From: UBA6168 sp964573725
GTDB lineage: Bacteria; Bacteroidota; Bacteroidia; Chitinophagales; Saprospiraceae
Length of the DNA: 19,528 bases
Direction: 5' to 3'
Assembly: GCA_964573725.1 (NCBI GenBank)
Contig: CAZNLJ010000066.1
Coordinates: forward strand, 1-19,528
This document shows positions 1 through 6,826 of this stretch, piece after piece. The notes below the pieces were generated by a model that was not told the DNA's origin, searched no databases, and was given only the letters and a program-made list of their open reading frames with translations. Every line of letters starts with the position of its first letter. The stretch's first letter is position 1. The position numbers and the translations under genes were made by a program.

Positions 1-151
1 GTGTTTTTGAACTGGGATTTCCATATGATTTGAAAGATGGACTGGGATGGGGTTCGGGGAGTTTTGGGGGGGGATAGGACAGGGGGGGTGGACTGGGTGT
101 TTTTGAACTGAGATTTCCAAATGATTTAAAGGATGGACTGGGATGGGGTTT
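1..151. repeat. 96-bp tandem repeat, two partial copies, at the left edge
   Basis: Bases 1-54 recur at 97-150 with four mismatches, giving a period of 96 bp. Both copies begin GTGTTTTTGAACTG and share GATGGACTGGGATGGGGTT. The second copy stops matching at about 151, just before the hairpin at 156-198. The spacer between the copies is extremely G-rich. The array may continue to the left of the window. The period is a multiple of three and one minus-strand frame stays open, but the four differences change amino acids, so I read this as non-coding intergenic repeat DNA. Confidence 0.8.
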
Positions 152-155
152 GAAT

Positions 156-198
156 CCGAGGACCCGGTGCGGGGAGAAGCCCCGGATCGGGTCCTCGG
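156..198 (-). terminator. Hairpin terminator after the inositol oxygenase gene
   Basis: The arm CCGAGGACCCG (156-166) pairs perfectly with CGGGTCCTCGG (188-198). An inner CGGGG/CCCCG stem (170-174 with 180-184) closes a 5-base loop, and a short mismatched internal loop separates the two stems. The hairpin begins 5 bp past the stop codon of the leftward gene. There is no clear U-tract after it on the minus strand, so it may act as a 3'-end stabiliser rather than a classical intrinsic terminator. Confidence 0.65.
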
Positions 199-203
199 CG
201 GCA

Positions 204-1082
204 TCAGAAACGCAGGGTAGGGGGCAGGTATTTTTCCACCAGGGACTGGTAGTAGGGTTGCAGGACCTTCCAGTCGGGCGGTTCCGGAGATTTGGAATAC
301 AGGTCGTAGGGATTGAAGAGCTGCACCCATTTCAGCATGTCGCGGTCGTGGTCGTCCAGCAGGTATTCGTAGGCCCCTTCCCGGTGCCAGGCGTAGAAGG
401 AATGGTAGCGGAGCATGTAGAGCCCCGGCTCCGGCAGGTAATCCTTGAGCATCTGGTAGATGTACTCGTCGTGACCCCAGGACATGTGTACATTGCGCAG
501 CCCGCAGCCCTCGGTATAGACCCCCAGGCGGGTGTTGTACCGTTCGTCGCCATCATCGGGGTTGAGGCGGAAGAATTCCGGATAGACGACCTTGTCCGAG
601 AAGGCGCAGCCCACGGGGAAGGTATCGCCGACCACCGCCCATTGCGGTTCGCCGAAGAGGCAGAGCACCTTGCCCATGTCGTGCATGAGTCCGACGAGCA
701 CCATCCAGTCCGGGTGGCCGTCGCGGCGGATGGCTTCGGATGTCTGCAGCAGGTGTTGGAACTGGTCGAGGTCGGTATCCGGGTCGGAGTCGTCCACCAG
801 TTGGTTGAGGAAATCGAAGGCATCCCAGACGGTCATCTCCCGTTTGTCGAAGCGGAGGAAGTGGTCCCGTTTTTCGCGGACGAAATCATAGGATTGCCAG
901 GTATGGTTCATGCGGTAGAAATCCCGGACAGTATCGCGGGCCGGGGCTTCGTAATTCCGGTAGGCATCCGTCGATTTGGCGGTGGCGATGGCTTCCGGGT
1001 CGGGATAGCGGCGGAGGAGGTCTTCCTCCCAATGGCCGAGGTCTTCGAAGACCTGGGTTCCGTGGTTGTCGGCAGTAGGCAT
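204..1082 (-). CDS. myo-Inositol oxygenase (MIOX)
   Basis: This 292-residue protein should be a cytoplasmic non-haem di-iron enzyme that opens myo-inositol with O2 to give D-glucuronate. By comparison with the mouse enzyme from memory, all six iron ligands are present: H110 (in FQHLLQTSE), H134 and D135 (LMHDMGK), H204 (SWGHDEY), H227 (RYHSFY) and D260 (FNPYDLYSK). The strongly conserved FGEPQWAVVGDTFPVGC block lies at 143-159. Length matches the family (about 285). The frame stays open upstream to 1277, with possible ATGs at 1163 and 1148. I chose 1082 because the family's N-terminus begins shortly before the HWEEDLLRRYP block. No uronate catabolic genes are adjacent. A hairpin lies directly downstream, and the gene is divergent from the histidine kinase. 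Confidence 0.95.
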   Translation of the reverse strand: MPTADNHGTQVFEDLGHWEEDLLRRYPDPEAIATAKSTDAYRNYEAPARDTVRDFYRMNHTWQSYDFVREKRDHFLRFDKREMTVWDAFDFLNQLVDDSDPDTDLDQFQHLLQTSEAIRRDGHPDWMVLVGLMHDMGKVLCLFGEPQWAVVGDTFPVGCAFSDKVVYPEFFRLNPDDGDERYNTRLGVYTEGCGLRNVHMSWGHDEYIYQMLKDYLPEPGLYMLRYHSFYAWHREGAYEYLLDDHDRDMLKWVQLFNPYDLYSKSPEPPDWKVLQPYYQSLVEKYLPPTLRF

Positions 1083-1222
1083 GAAGTAGGCGTTGATTAA
1101 TGATAGGGAGGACAAGATATTCCAATCGTCCGGTAAATTCCATGCCATGGCCGGGTATTTCATCAAAAACGGAAAAATTTGACACGGAAGCCGCGGCGGG
1201 CGGTCTTCCGGGCGGGAAACCG

Positions 1223-1251
1223 CATTATAACCCTTGTTTTTCCCCAGCAAA
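1223..1251 (-). promoter_or_regulatory. Candidate promoter for the inositol oxygenase gene
   Basis: On the minus strand, TTTG (1251-1248) is followed after 18 bases by TATAATG (1229-1223). This resembles the Bacteroidota arrangement of TTTG, about 19 bases, then TAnnTTTG, although the -7 box matches a sigma70-like TATAAT better. It would give an untranslated leader of roughly 130 bases to the start at 1082. A small palindrome CTTTGCCAAAG (1269-1279) lies just upstream and could be an operator. All inferred by eye. Confidence 0.35.
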
Positions 1252-1329
1252 TGGGGACGATTGCGGAACTTTGCCAAAGGCGGGTCCGGCGGTGGGACGG
1301 CGGCCCTTGCCTAATCCTAATCTATTGCC

Positions 1330-2319
1330 ATGTCGACGACCAGAATCCGGCTTTTGTCCTACCTGGTGATGCTGTATATGTTATTGGCCTTCACCTGGTG
1401 GACGATGCTGTTGCGCAGCAAGAACAAGGAAACGTTCCGGGCACAGACGGAGACCCTGGCGGTGCAGTTGCCACCGGGGGAGGGGGAGGAATCCTTGAAG
1501 TCCCTCGCCGCTTACAAGGCCTTGGAACAGCAATACCGGCGGCAGGAGCGGATGGTGGTCGGAGAGGCCCTGGTTTTTGTAGCGACCCTCTTCTTCGGAT
1601 TGTTTTTCATTCACCGCAGTTATGCCCGGGAAGCCGGTGCGGCGCTGCAGCAGCGCAACTTCCTGCTGTCGATCACCCACGAGCTGCGGTCGCCGATTGC
1701 GGCCGTCCGGTTGGCCCTGCAGACCCTGGTGAAACGCGAGCTGACCCGGGCACAGTCGGAACGCCTCTTGCAGGGAGCCTTGCAGGAGAACGACCGCCTG
1801 CACAGCCTGGTCGACAACCTGCTGTTGTCGGCGCGGTTGGAGACGAGTTACCAGCCGCATTTCGAGGAAGTGGACCTGGTGGCCTTGACGGAAGGCTTGC
1901 TGGCCAAGCTGGCGGTCCGCCATCCGGGGCTGCCCTTGCATTTCGACCGGCCTGCCGGTTGCCCCCCCTTGTGGGCCGACCGGTCCGGGTTGGTATCGGT
2001 CGCCACCAACCTGCTGGAAAATGCCATCAAGTACGCCGGGGATACCAAGCCGCTGACGGTGGCCGTCCGTTGCGGCGAAGGAAAGGTCTTGCTCGAGGTG
2101 GCGGACGAGGGCCCCGGCATCCCGGCGGCGGAGCAGGCACGCATCTTCCGGAAATTTTACCGCATCGGGATGGAGGATACCCGCCATGCCAAAGGGACCG
2201 GGCTCGGGCTGTTCATCGTCGACCAAATTGTCAAGGCGCACCGGGGAAATATCCGGGTTTTGAACAACCGGCCGCAGGGGACTGTTTTCCAGGTGGAGAT
2301 TCCCTTGCCGCCTTCCTGA
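1330..2319 (+). CDS. Membrane sensor histidine kinase
   Basis: This 329-residue protein is the sensor of a two-component system. Two membrane segments (about 7-28 and 76-95) enclose a short outer loop of about 50 residues. Then come the H box with phosphorylated H117 (SITHELRSP), the N box with N231 (NLLENAIKYA), the D/G1 box DEGPGIP (259-265) and the G2 box GTGLGLF (289-295), so all kinase motifs look intact. There is no separate PAS or HAMP domain that I can see, and the small outer loop suggests it senses the membrane or a partner protein. The gene is divergent from inositol oxygenase and 53 bp upstream of its response regulator. The signal sensed cannot be told from sequence. Confidence 0.93.
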   Translation: MSTTRIRLLSYLVMLYMLLAFTWWTMLLRSKNKETFRAQTETLAVQLPPGEGEESLKSLAAYKALEQQYRRQERMVVGEALVFVATLFFGLFFIHRSYAREAGAALQQRNFLLSITHELRSPIAAVRLALQTLVKRELTRAQSERLLQGALQENDRLHSLVDNLLLSARLETSYQPHFEEVDLVALTEGLLAKLAVRHPGLPLHFDRPAGCPPLWADRSGLVSVATNLLENAIKYAGDTKPLTVAVRCGEGKVLLEVADEGPGIPAAEQARIFRKFYRIGMEDTRHAKGTGLGLFIVDQIVKAHRGNIRVLNNRPQGTVFQVEIPLPPS

Positions 2320-2372
2320 ACGGCCCAGCCGGCCGGTCCGGGGCGGAGGCGGATCGCAAATTCAACTGCCGA

Positions 2373-3080
2373 ATGCCTATGCGGATCCTGTTGGTGGAAG
2401 ACGAAGAAAATATCCGGGAAGCCGTCAAGCTCAACCTGGAATTGGAGGACTACGAGGTGGTCGCCACCGGAGAAGGCCGGCAGGCGCTCCAGCTGGTCGG
2501 CGGACAACATTTCGACCTGATCATCCTGGACATCATGCTGCCGGAGGTCAACGGGCTGGAAATCTGCGAGCAGATCCGGTTGACCAACCGGGAAGTGCCG
2601 ATCATTTTCCTGACCGCCCGCGACAGCGCGCCGGACCGCATCGCCGGGCTGCGAAAGGGAGCCGACGATTACCTGACCAAGCCGTTCAACCTGGAGGAAC
2701 TGCTCCTCCGTATCTACAACCTGCTGCGCCGTTCCCATAAACAGGTGGAGGTGGCCGCCGATTCCTATGCCTTCGGTGGCAACCGGGTCAACTTCAAGAC
2801 CTTCGAGGCCCTCGGCCAGGAAGGCCCCTTCCTGCTGACCCGCAAGGAAGCCATGCTCCTCAAGCTGCTCATCGACCGGCACGGAGAAGTGGTGTCGCGG
2901 CATCAGATCCTGCAGTCGGTCTGGGGCTACGACGTTTTTCCCTCCACCCGCACCATTGACAATTTCATCCTTTCCTTCCGGAAATATTTCGAGGAAGACC
3001 CCCGCCAGCCCCGCTATTTCCACTCGGTGCGGGGGGTCGGCTACCGGTTCACGGATCCCGGGGCGGTCAGTGGCACTTGA
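2373..3080 (+). CDS. OmpR-family response regulator
   Basis: This 235-residue protein has a receiver domain followed by a winged-helix DNA-binding domain. In the receiver the acidic pocket is E9-D10, the phosphorylated aspartate is D53 (ILDIMLPEVNG), the switch threonine is T81 and the conserved lysine is K103 (LTKPF). The C-terminal domain runs from about 129 to 228 and ends with the family's RYFHSVRGVGYRF block. The first ATG (2373) or the second (2379, MRILLVEDE) could be used. The reading frame is open far upstream, but that part overlaps the kinase in another frame and is not real coding. It forms a pair with the kinase. Its last 14 bp overlap the end of the convergent paaD-like gene. 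Confidence 0.95.
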   Translation: MPMRILLVEDEENIREAVKLNLELEDYEVVATGEGRQALQLVGGQHFDLIILDIMLPEVNGLEICEQIRLTNREVPIIFLTARDSAPDRIAGLRKGADDYLTKPFNLEELLLRIYNLLRRSHKQVEVAADSYAFGGNRVNFKTFEALGQEGPFLLTRKEAMLLKLLIDRHGEVVSRHQILQSVWGYDVFPSTRTIDNFILSFRKYFEEDPRQPRYFHSVRGVGYRFTDPGAVSGT

Positions 3081-3552
3081 AATAGTCGAACGGTTCGAGA
3101 CACTGCCGGCATCGGAACAATGCCTTGCAGGCCGTGGATCCGAACGGACTCACCATTTCGGTGTCCATGGCGCCGCATTGCGGGCAGGCGACGTGGGTAT
3201 CCTTGCCCAACAGCTCCTGTTTGTCCGCCGAACCGACCGGCGGGGCGATGCCGTAGGCCCGCAGTTTTTCCCGGGCCGCATCGGAGAGCCAGTCGGTCGT
3301 CCAGGGCGGATGGAGGACCGTCCGGACCTCCGCCTGCGCATAGCCGAGTGCGGCGAGCGTCTCCCGGACCTGCCGCGCCATCATGTCCAGCGCCGGGCAG
3401 CCGGTATAGGTCGGGGTGATGAGGACGACCGGCCGGCCTTGTCCGTCCAGGTGCACTTCCCGGAGGACGCCCAGGTCCTCCAGGGTCAGCACCGGTATTT
3501 CCGGGTCGGTCAGGGCGGAAAGTGCTTGGCGGATGCGATGTAGTTCTTCCAT
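3067..3552 (-). CDS. paaD: PaaD-like protein (phenylacetyl-CoA epoxidase subunit D family)
   Basis: This 161-residue protein has an N-terminal MIP18/DUF59 domain (about 1-90, with DPEIP at 16-20 and TYTGCPALDMM around C52) and a C-terminal zinc-ribbon-like part with cysteines at 123, 126, 142, 148, 151 and 160. The combination is the PaaD/PaaJ layout. PaaD is needed with PaaABCE to make ring-1,2-epoxyphenylacetyl-CoA, probably by helping Fe-S or metal-centre assembly. No paaA, paaB, paaC or paaE lies nearby in this window. The 3' end overlaps the convergent response regulator by 14 bp. It starts 48 bp after the unknown 441-residue gene and is probably co-transcribed with it. A more general metal-cluster role (SufT-like) remains possible. 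Confidence 0.85.
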   Translation of the reverse strand: MEELHRIRQALSALTDPEIPVLTLEDLGVLREVHLDGQGRPVVLITPTYTGCPALDMMARQVRETLAALGYAQAEVRTVLHPPWTTDWLSDAAREKLRAYGIAPPVGSADKQELLGKDTHVACPQCGAMDTEMVSPFGSTACKALFRCRQCLEPFDYFKCH

Positions 3553-3600
3553 TTTCCAAAGGATTTAGGGTTGGGGACTGCGGTGCCCGGCGGGGAAACC

Positions 3601-4926
3601 TTACCGGTCCGATCGCAGGTCCAGGTCGCGGACCATCCACAGGAAGGATTCCGCGAACCGGGGCAACGAATCGTACCGAAGCCGGTCCGGATCCGGCAGG
3701 AAGGCCGGGAAATCCGCTTCGAAGGTGCTGCGCACCTGTCGGAAAGCCTTGCGGACCAGTTGTTTGTCCGGCATCCCTTCCGAGACCAGCGGCGTGTAGC
3801 CCAGTCCCTCGAAAAAATCGGGTTCGAGGACCTGCATCAGCAGGTGGAACAAGGCCCGGTCGGGAAGCGGGACGGTCAGGTTGAACAGGCAGCTGCCGAT
3901 GATGAAGCCGGGGATGGCGAGGGCGATGCGCGTATGGCCCTGCTCGTAATACCATTTCATCTGCGGGAGTTCCTGCTCGATGACCAGGACCACCTTCTCG
4001 TGTTCCGCCGGTTCCGTGATGCCGAAGGTGGCGCTCACCTCGTAAAGTTCGCCGAAATACTTTTCCGCCGGCCGTTCCAGCAAGGAACGGAATTCCCGTT
4101 GCAGCAGCTGGCACTTGCGGGCCGTGTCTTCCGAATTTTCCTCGAAAGCCAGGCGGTGGATCCGTTCCAGGGCCTCCATCAGGTACCCTTGCGGCCGCAG
4201 GAGGTAATCGAGCTTGTAGCAGAGGGAGAGCAGCAGGTAGACCATGGCGACGGGGTAATGTTCCCGGGGGAGCGGGCCATGTTCCGTTTCCGCGAGGGTA
4301 TCGGTGATTGCCTGCCGCAGGTATTCGTATTTGAAGATTTTCTCCGCTTCCGGCAAATCCCGGCGGATACCGATGTCCATCTGTTCCAGCTCCGGAAAGG
4401 AGTCGATGAGGAGGTCGTCGTGTTTGTCGGCATGGGTCGCCAGTTCCTTGAGGCCCAGGTACAGCTTGTAGGGGGAAGCGTCTTCGGCGAGCGAATCGAA
4501 GACGAGGGCGATGTCTTGTTCCGGCGTCAGGGCATAACGGCCGTATTGGAGTTGGGCATTGTCCTCCAGGAGTTGCTGCAGGAAGCCGACATCGAGGTGA
4601 CGGGCATGGGCGATGCGGGCGACGGCGTAGAACTTATGGGCCAGGGCATGGCCGGTGATTTTGCGGGAACCTTGGAGGAGCTCGAAGCAGAGCTGCCGGG
4701 GGGCGGGCTCCCAGACCCGGATGTTGTCCTGGGTATCATCCTGCAGGAAGCGGAAAAAAAGGCGGCAGGCGCCGAGGTGGTCTCCGTTGTCGAAAGCCAG
4801 GGCGGCTTCCCGCAGCAGACGTTCCCGTTCCGGCGGCCGGTAATGGTCGGAATAGCGGCCGAACCGTGCCAGGGGCGGCAGGTTTGCCGGAAAGGACGGG
4901 CCGAATATTTTATCGATCAGGTTCAT
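3601..4926 (-). CDS. Hypothetical protein, 441 residues
   Basis: I do not recognise this family. The protein has no signal peptide or clear membrane segment and looks cytoplasmic and mostly helical. The N-terminal segment around residues 35-70 (EAALAFDNGDHLGACRLFFR and following) resembles a helical-repeat (TPR-like) pair. A more mixed, hydrophobic stretch near residues 315-370 (VVLVIEQELPQMKWYYEQGH, then IALAIPGFIIGSCLFNL) may be an alpha/beta domain. Codon use and lack of stops over 1.3 kb support a real gene. It lies between RNase HI (45 bp upstream) and paaD (48 bp downstream), all leftward, so the three are probably one transcript. That context does not reveal a role. Confidence 0.85.
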   Translation of the reverse strand: MNLIDKIFGPSFPANLPPLARFGRYSDHYRPPERERLLREAALAFDNGDHLGACRLFFRFLQDDTQDNIRVWEPAPRQLCFELLQGSRKITGHALAHKFYAVARIAHARHLDVGFLQQLLEDNAQLQYGRYALTPEQDIALVFDSLAEDASPYKLYLGLKELATHADKHDDLLIDSFPELEQMDIGIRRDLPEAEKIFKYEYLRQAITDTLAETEHGPLPREHYPVAMVYLLLSLCYKLDYLLRPQGYLMEALERIHRLAFEENSEDTARKCQLLQREFRSLLERPAEKYFGELYEVSATFGITEPAEHEKVVLVIEQELPQMKWYYEQGHTRIALAIPGFIIGSCLFNLTVPLPDRALFHLLMQVLEPDFFEGLGYTPLVSEGMPDKQLVRKAFRQVRSTFEADFPAFLPDPDRLRYDSLPRFAESFLWMVRDLDLRSDR

Positions 4927-4971
4927 GATGGCAGGGTGGATGCCGGGGGCGGGAGAGCCGGCCGTTTCGGG

Positions 4972-5616
4972 TCATTTGCGGCCGAAATCCGCCGGGATTT
5001 CTCCCCAGCTTTCGGTTTCCCACTTGAGGATCGGGTTGGACCAGGTGTGGGCATGGAGCCATTGTTCCGCACGGTCGATCATTTGGAACAAGCGTTCGGT
5101 GCCGGCCTGGCGGGGCAAGGTGGTCTTGCAGGCCTTTTTCCGTACCCAGAGCATGGCATTTTTGGAGTCGGTATAGATGGGGAGGTCGCTGCCTTGTTGT
5201 TGGAGCAGGGCCAGGGCGTGGACAATGGCCAGGAATTCCCCGATGTTGTTGGTGCCGAGGTCGAAGCGTTGGTGGAACAAACGGTTGCCGGTCCGGGTGT
5301 CCACGCCCTGGTATTCCATGACGCCGGGGTTGCCGCTGCAGGCGGCGTCCACGCTGATGCTGTCGAGGCGTATTTGCGAGCGGGGAACCCGGCCCGCCGG
5401 CTTCGGCCGGGCCGTCGGGGCGCCCGTGCCGCGCTTGTGGGCCGGGGCGGGCTTCTGGAAAGCGAGCGTCGCCGCCTCGCGGGTCGGGAAGGATTGGTAG
5501 GCGGCGCCGGGAAATCCGGCGACCTGCGAGCGGCAGTCCTCCCAGGTCTCGTATATCCCGGGACGGGCCCCCTTCCAGACGACGTAGAATTTCTTTTGTT
5601 TCTTCTGACTGGCCAT
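4972..5616 (-). CDS. rnhA: Ribonuclease HI with N-terminal hybrid-binding domain
   Basis: This 214-residue enzyme should cut the RNA strand of RNA:DNA hybrids. The N-terminus (about 9-53, KKFYVVWKGARPGIYETWED onward) is the RHBD/caulimovirus-VI type hybrid-binding domain. A Pro/Arg-rich linker (about 55-80) leads to the RNase H fold. Catalytic acids appear at D90 (ISVDAACSGNPG), E127 (NNIGEF), D150 (IYTDSKNA) and D210 near the C-terminus (IPADFGRK). The layout and spacing resemble the RNase HI form common in Bacteroidota. The frame is open to 5814, but residues before MASQKKQKKF look like translated intergenic DNA, so I place the start at 5616. It is the first gene of the apparent leftward three-gene unit. 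Confidence 0.93.
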   Translation of the reverse strand: MASQKKQKKFYVVWKGARPGIYETWEDCRSQVAGFPGAAYQSFPTREAATLAFQKPAPAHKRGTGAPTARPKPAGRVPRSQIRLDSISVDAACSGNPGVMEYQGVDTRTGNRLFHQRFDLGTNNIGEFLAIVHALALLQQQGSDLPIYTDSKNAMLWVRKKACKTTLPRQAGTERLFQMIDRAEQWLHAHTWSNPILKWETESWGEIPADFGRK

Positions 5617-6175
5617 ACGGGTTGGGTGAGGTGCACAGGAAAAAGGCCGCGGCAGGTCGGCTCCTGCGGTACCATACCGACAGGTACCCCCTGTCGCTGC
5701 CGCCGCGGTAAAATTCGTCTTTTTCCCACACAATACAACCCGGTCGTCGGGTAAATGCGGTTCCCGCGCCGCACGACACGACCCGTGCCGCAAGCGCTGC
5801 GACAGCGCCCGCAAGCACCCGGGGCAGCGCGCCCCCCTGTGCGGGAATAAGCTGGTTGTGTATTTTTTAAAAAATTGATAATCAAATATTTATTTCGTTA
5901 AAACTATTTTTTTTTAGGAATGTGAATTCGATGTGAAATCTATTTACTTTTATCGAATGAAACCGGTTTCCGGGAGGAGGCAATGACGGGGTGGGGCAGG
6001 GTCGGATGATTATCCTTATTGGAGCCGCACGAAACAAGACATTTTTTTGAGGGAGGCCGGCGGTCCGTCACGGGGTGCGGAAGCCGGCGGAGCAACCTGC
6101 AGCCCGCATGCAACGGCGGTGCTTTTCCCGGGCGGTCACGGTCGGGGGGAGCCCGTTTCTCAACCATCCGACCAT
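5617..6175. other. Divergent intergenic region with AT-rich core
   Basis: These 559 bases separate the leftward RNase HI gene from the rightward SET gene. The core (about 5850-5960) is strikingly AT-rich against GC-rich surroundings and contains a perfect 12-bp palindrome TTTTTTAAAAAA (5863-5874) and a run of nine T (5907-5915). It probably holds promoters for both sides. Small GC hairpins occur on the RNase side (for example GACAGG...CCTGTC near 5684-5700). The GC-rich 6045-6175 leader has no stop in the SET frame but does not read like protein. I found no known riboswitch or RNA gene. Confidence 0.6.
5921..5952 (+). promoter_or_regulatory. Candidate promoter for the SET-domain gene
   Basis: TGTG (5921-5924), 20 bases, then TACTTTTA (5945-5952) fits the Bacteroidota TTTG-N19-TAnnTTTG pattern with one mismatch in each box. 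It lies in the AT-rich core and would leave a leader of about 215 bases before the ATG at 6176. The match is only moderate. Confidence 0.3.
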
Positions 6176-6808
6176 ATGATCCATCCCAGCACGCGACTGG
6201 TGTTCATCAGTCCGACCATCGGCTACGGTGTCTTCGCGACGGCATTCATTCCGAAGGGAACCATCACTTATGTCAAGGACGCCCTGGAGCCGGAGGTGAC
6301 CCCGGCGGCGTTCGCCGAACATCCGCCCGCGATGCAGGCGGTCATCGAAAAGTATTCCTACATCGACGAGCGGGGTGTCCGGATCATCAGCTGGGATTTC
6401 GGCAAGTATGTGAACCATTGTTGCCAGTGCAACACCATGAGCACCGGCTATGGGTTTGAGATCGCCATCCGGGATATCCGGGAGGGGGAGGAAATCACCG
6501 ACGAGTACGGGATGTTCAACATCCCGGAGCCCATGTCGCTGGAATGCAGCCGGTCCGGATGCCGGGGACTGGTCTGTCGCGATGATTTCGACGCCTATTA
6601 CCGGCAGTGGGATGCCAGCGTCTATCCTGCCTTGCTGGCGGCCGGGGGGGTGGAGCAGCCGCTGATGCCTTTCGTCGAAAAGGACACCTGGGGACAGGTG
6701 GAGGCGTTTTTCCGGGATCCCTCCACCTATCGGACCGTCTATTCCCTGAAGTACCAGGGAGCGGCGACAAGCGTACCGCACAACGGGTCGGTGGCCGGCG
6801 TCCGGTAG
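6176..6808 (+). CDS. SET-domain protein (putative lysine methyltransferase)
   Basis: This 210-residue protein has the SET fold hallmarks. Near the N-terminus is GYGVFATAFIPKGTI (16-30). The S-adenosylmethionine/pseudoknot motif is YVNHCCQCN (78-86), and GEEITDEYG (104-112) supplies the active-site tyrosine Y111. Cysteines C124, C129 and C134 then resemble a post-SET zinc site, with C82/C83 a possible partner. Such proteins transfer methyl groups from S-adenosylmethionine to lysines; the bacterial target is unknown. I chose the ATG at 6176 because homology-like sequence starts there (HPSTRLVFISPTIGYGVF). An in-frame ATG at 6047 would add 43 unconvincing residues. It converges on the symporter gene with only 18 bp between stops. 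Confidence 0.88.
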   Translation: MIHPSTRLVFISPTIGYGVFATAFIPKGTITYVKDALEPEVTPAAFAEHPPAMQAVIEKYSYIDERGVRIISWDFGKYVNHCCQCNTMSTGYGFEIAIRDIREGEEITDEYGMFNIPEPMSLECSRSGCRGLVCRDDFDAYYRQWDASVYPALLAAGGVEQPLMPFVEKDTWGQVEAFFRDPSTYRTVYSLKYQGAATSVPHNGSVAGVR

Positions 6809-6826
6809 CGACCGCGGGATGCAGGC

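Noticed and set aside
1..204. Minus-strand open frame whose ATG (204-202) overlaps the oxygenase stop as TGATG and runs off the left edge
   Set aside because: It reads through the hairpin and the 96-bp repeat, and the four differences between copies change amino acids, so there is no sign of coding constraint.
1179..2372. Long upstream extension of the response regulator frame
   Set aside because: It overlaps the histidine kinase in another frame, is Gly/Ala/Pro/Arg-rich and has no domain. It is a GC-rich shadow; the regulator starts at 2373 or 2379.
3571..5754. 727-residue plus-strand open frame
   Set aside because: It lies opposite three recognisable leftward genes and its sequence is a typical antisense shadow of GC-rich coding DNA.
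6045..6175. Possible SAM-type riboswitch before the SET gene (GAGCAACC and CGGTGCTTTTCCC)
   Set aside because: Only two short pieces resemble the SAM-I core. The expected first segment and a P1 pairing could not be found.
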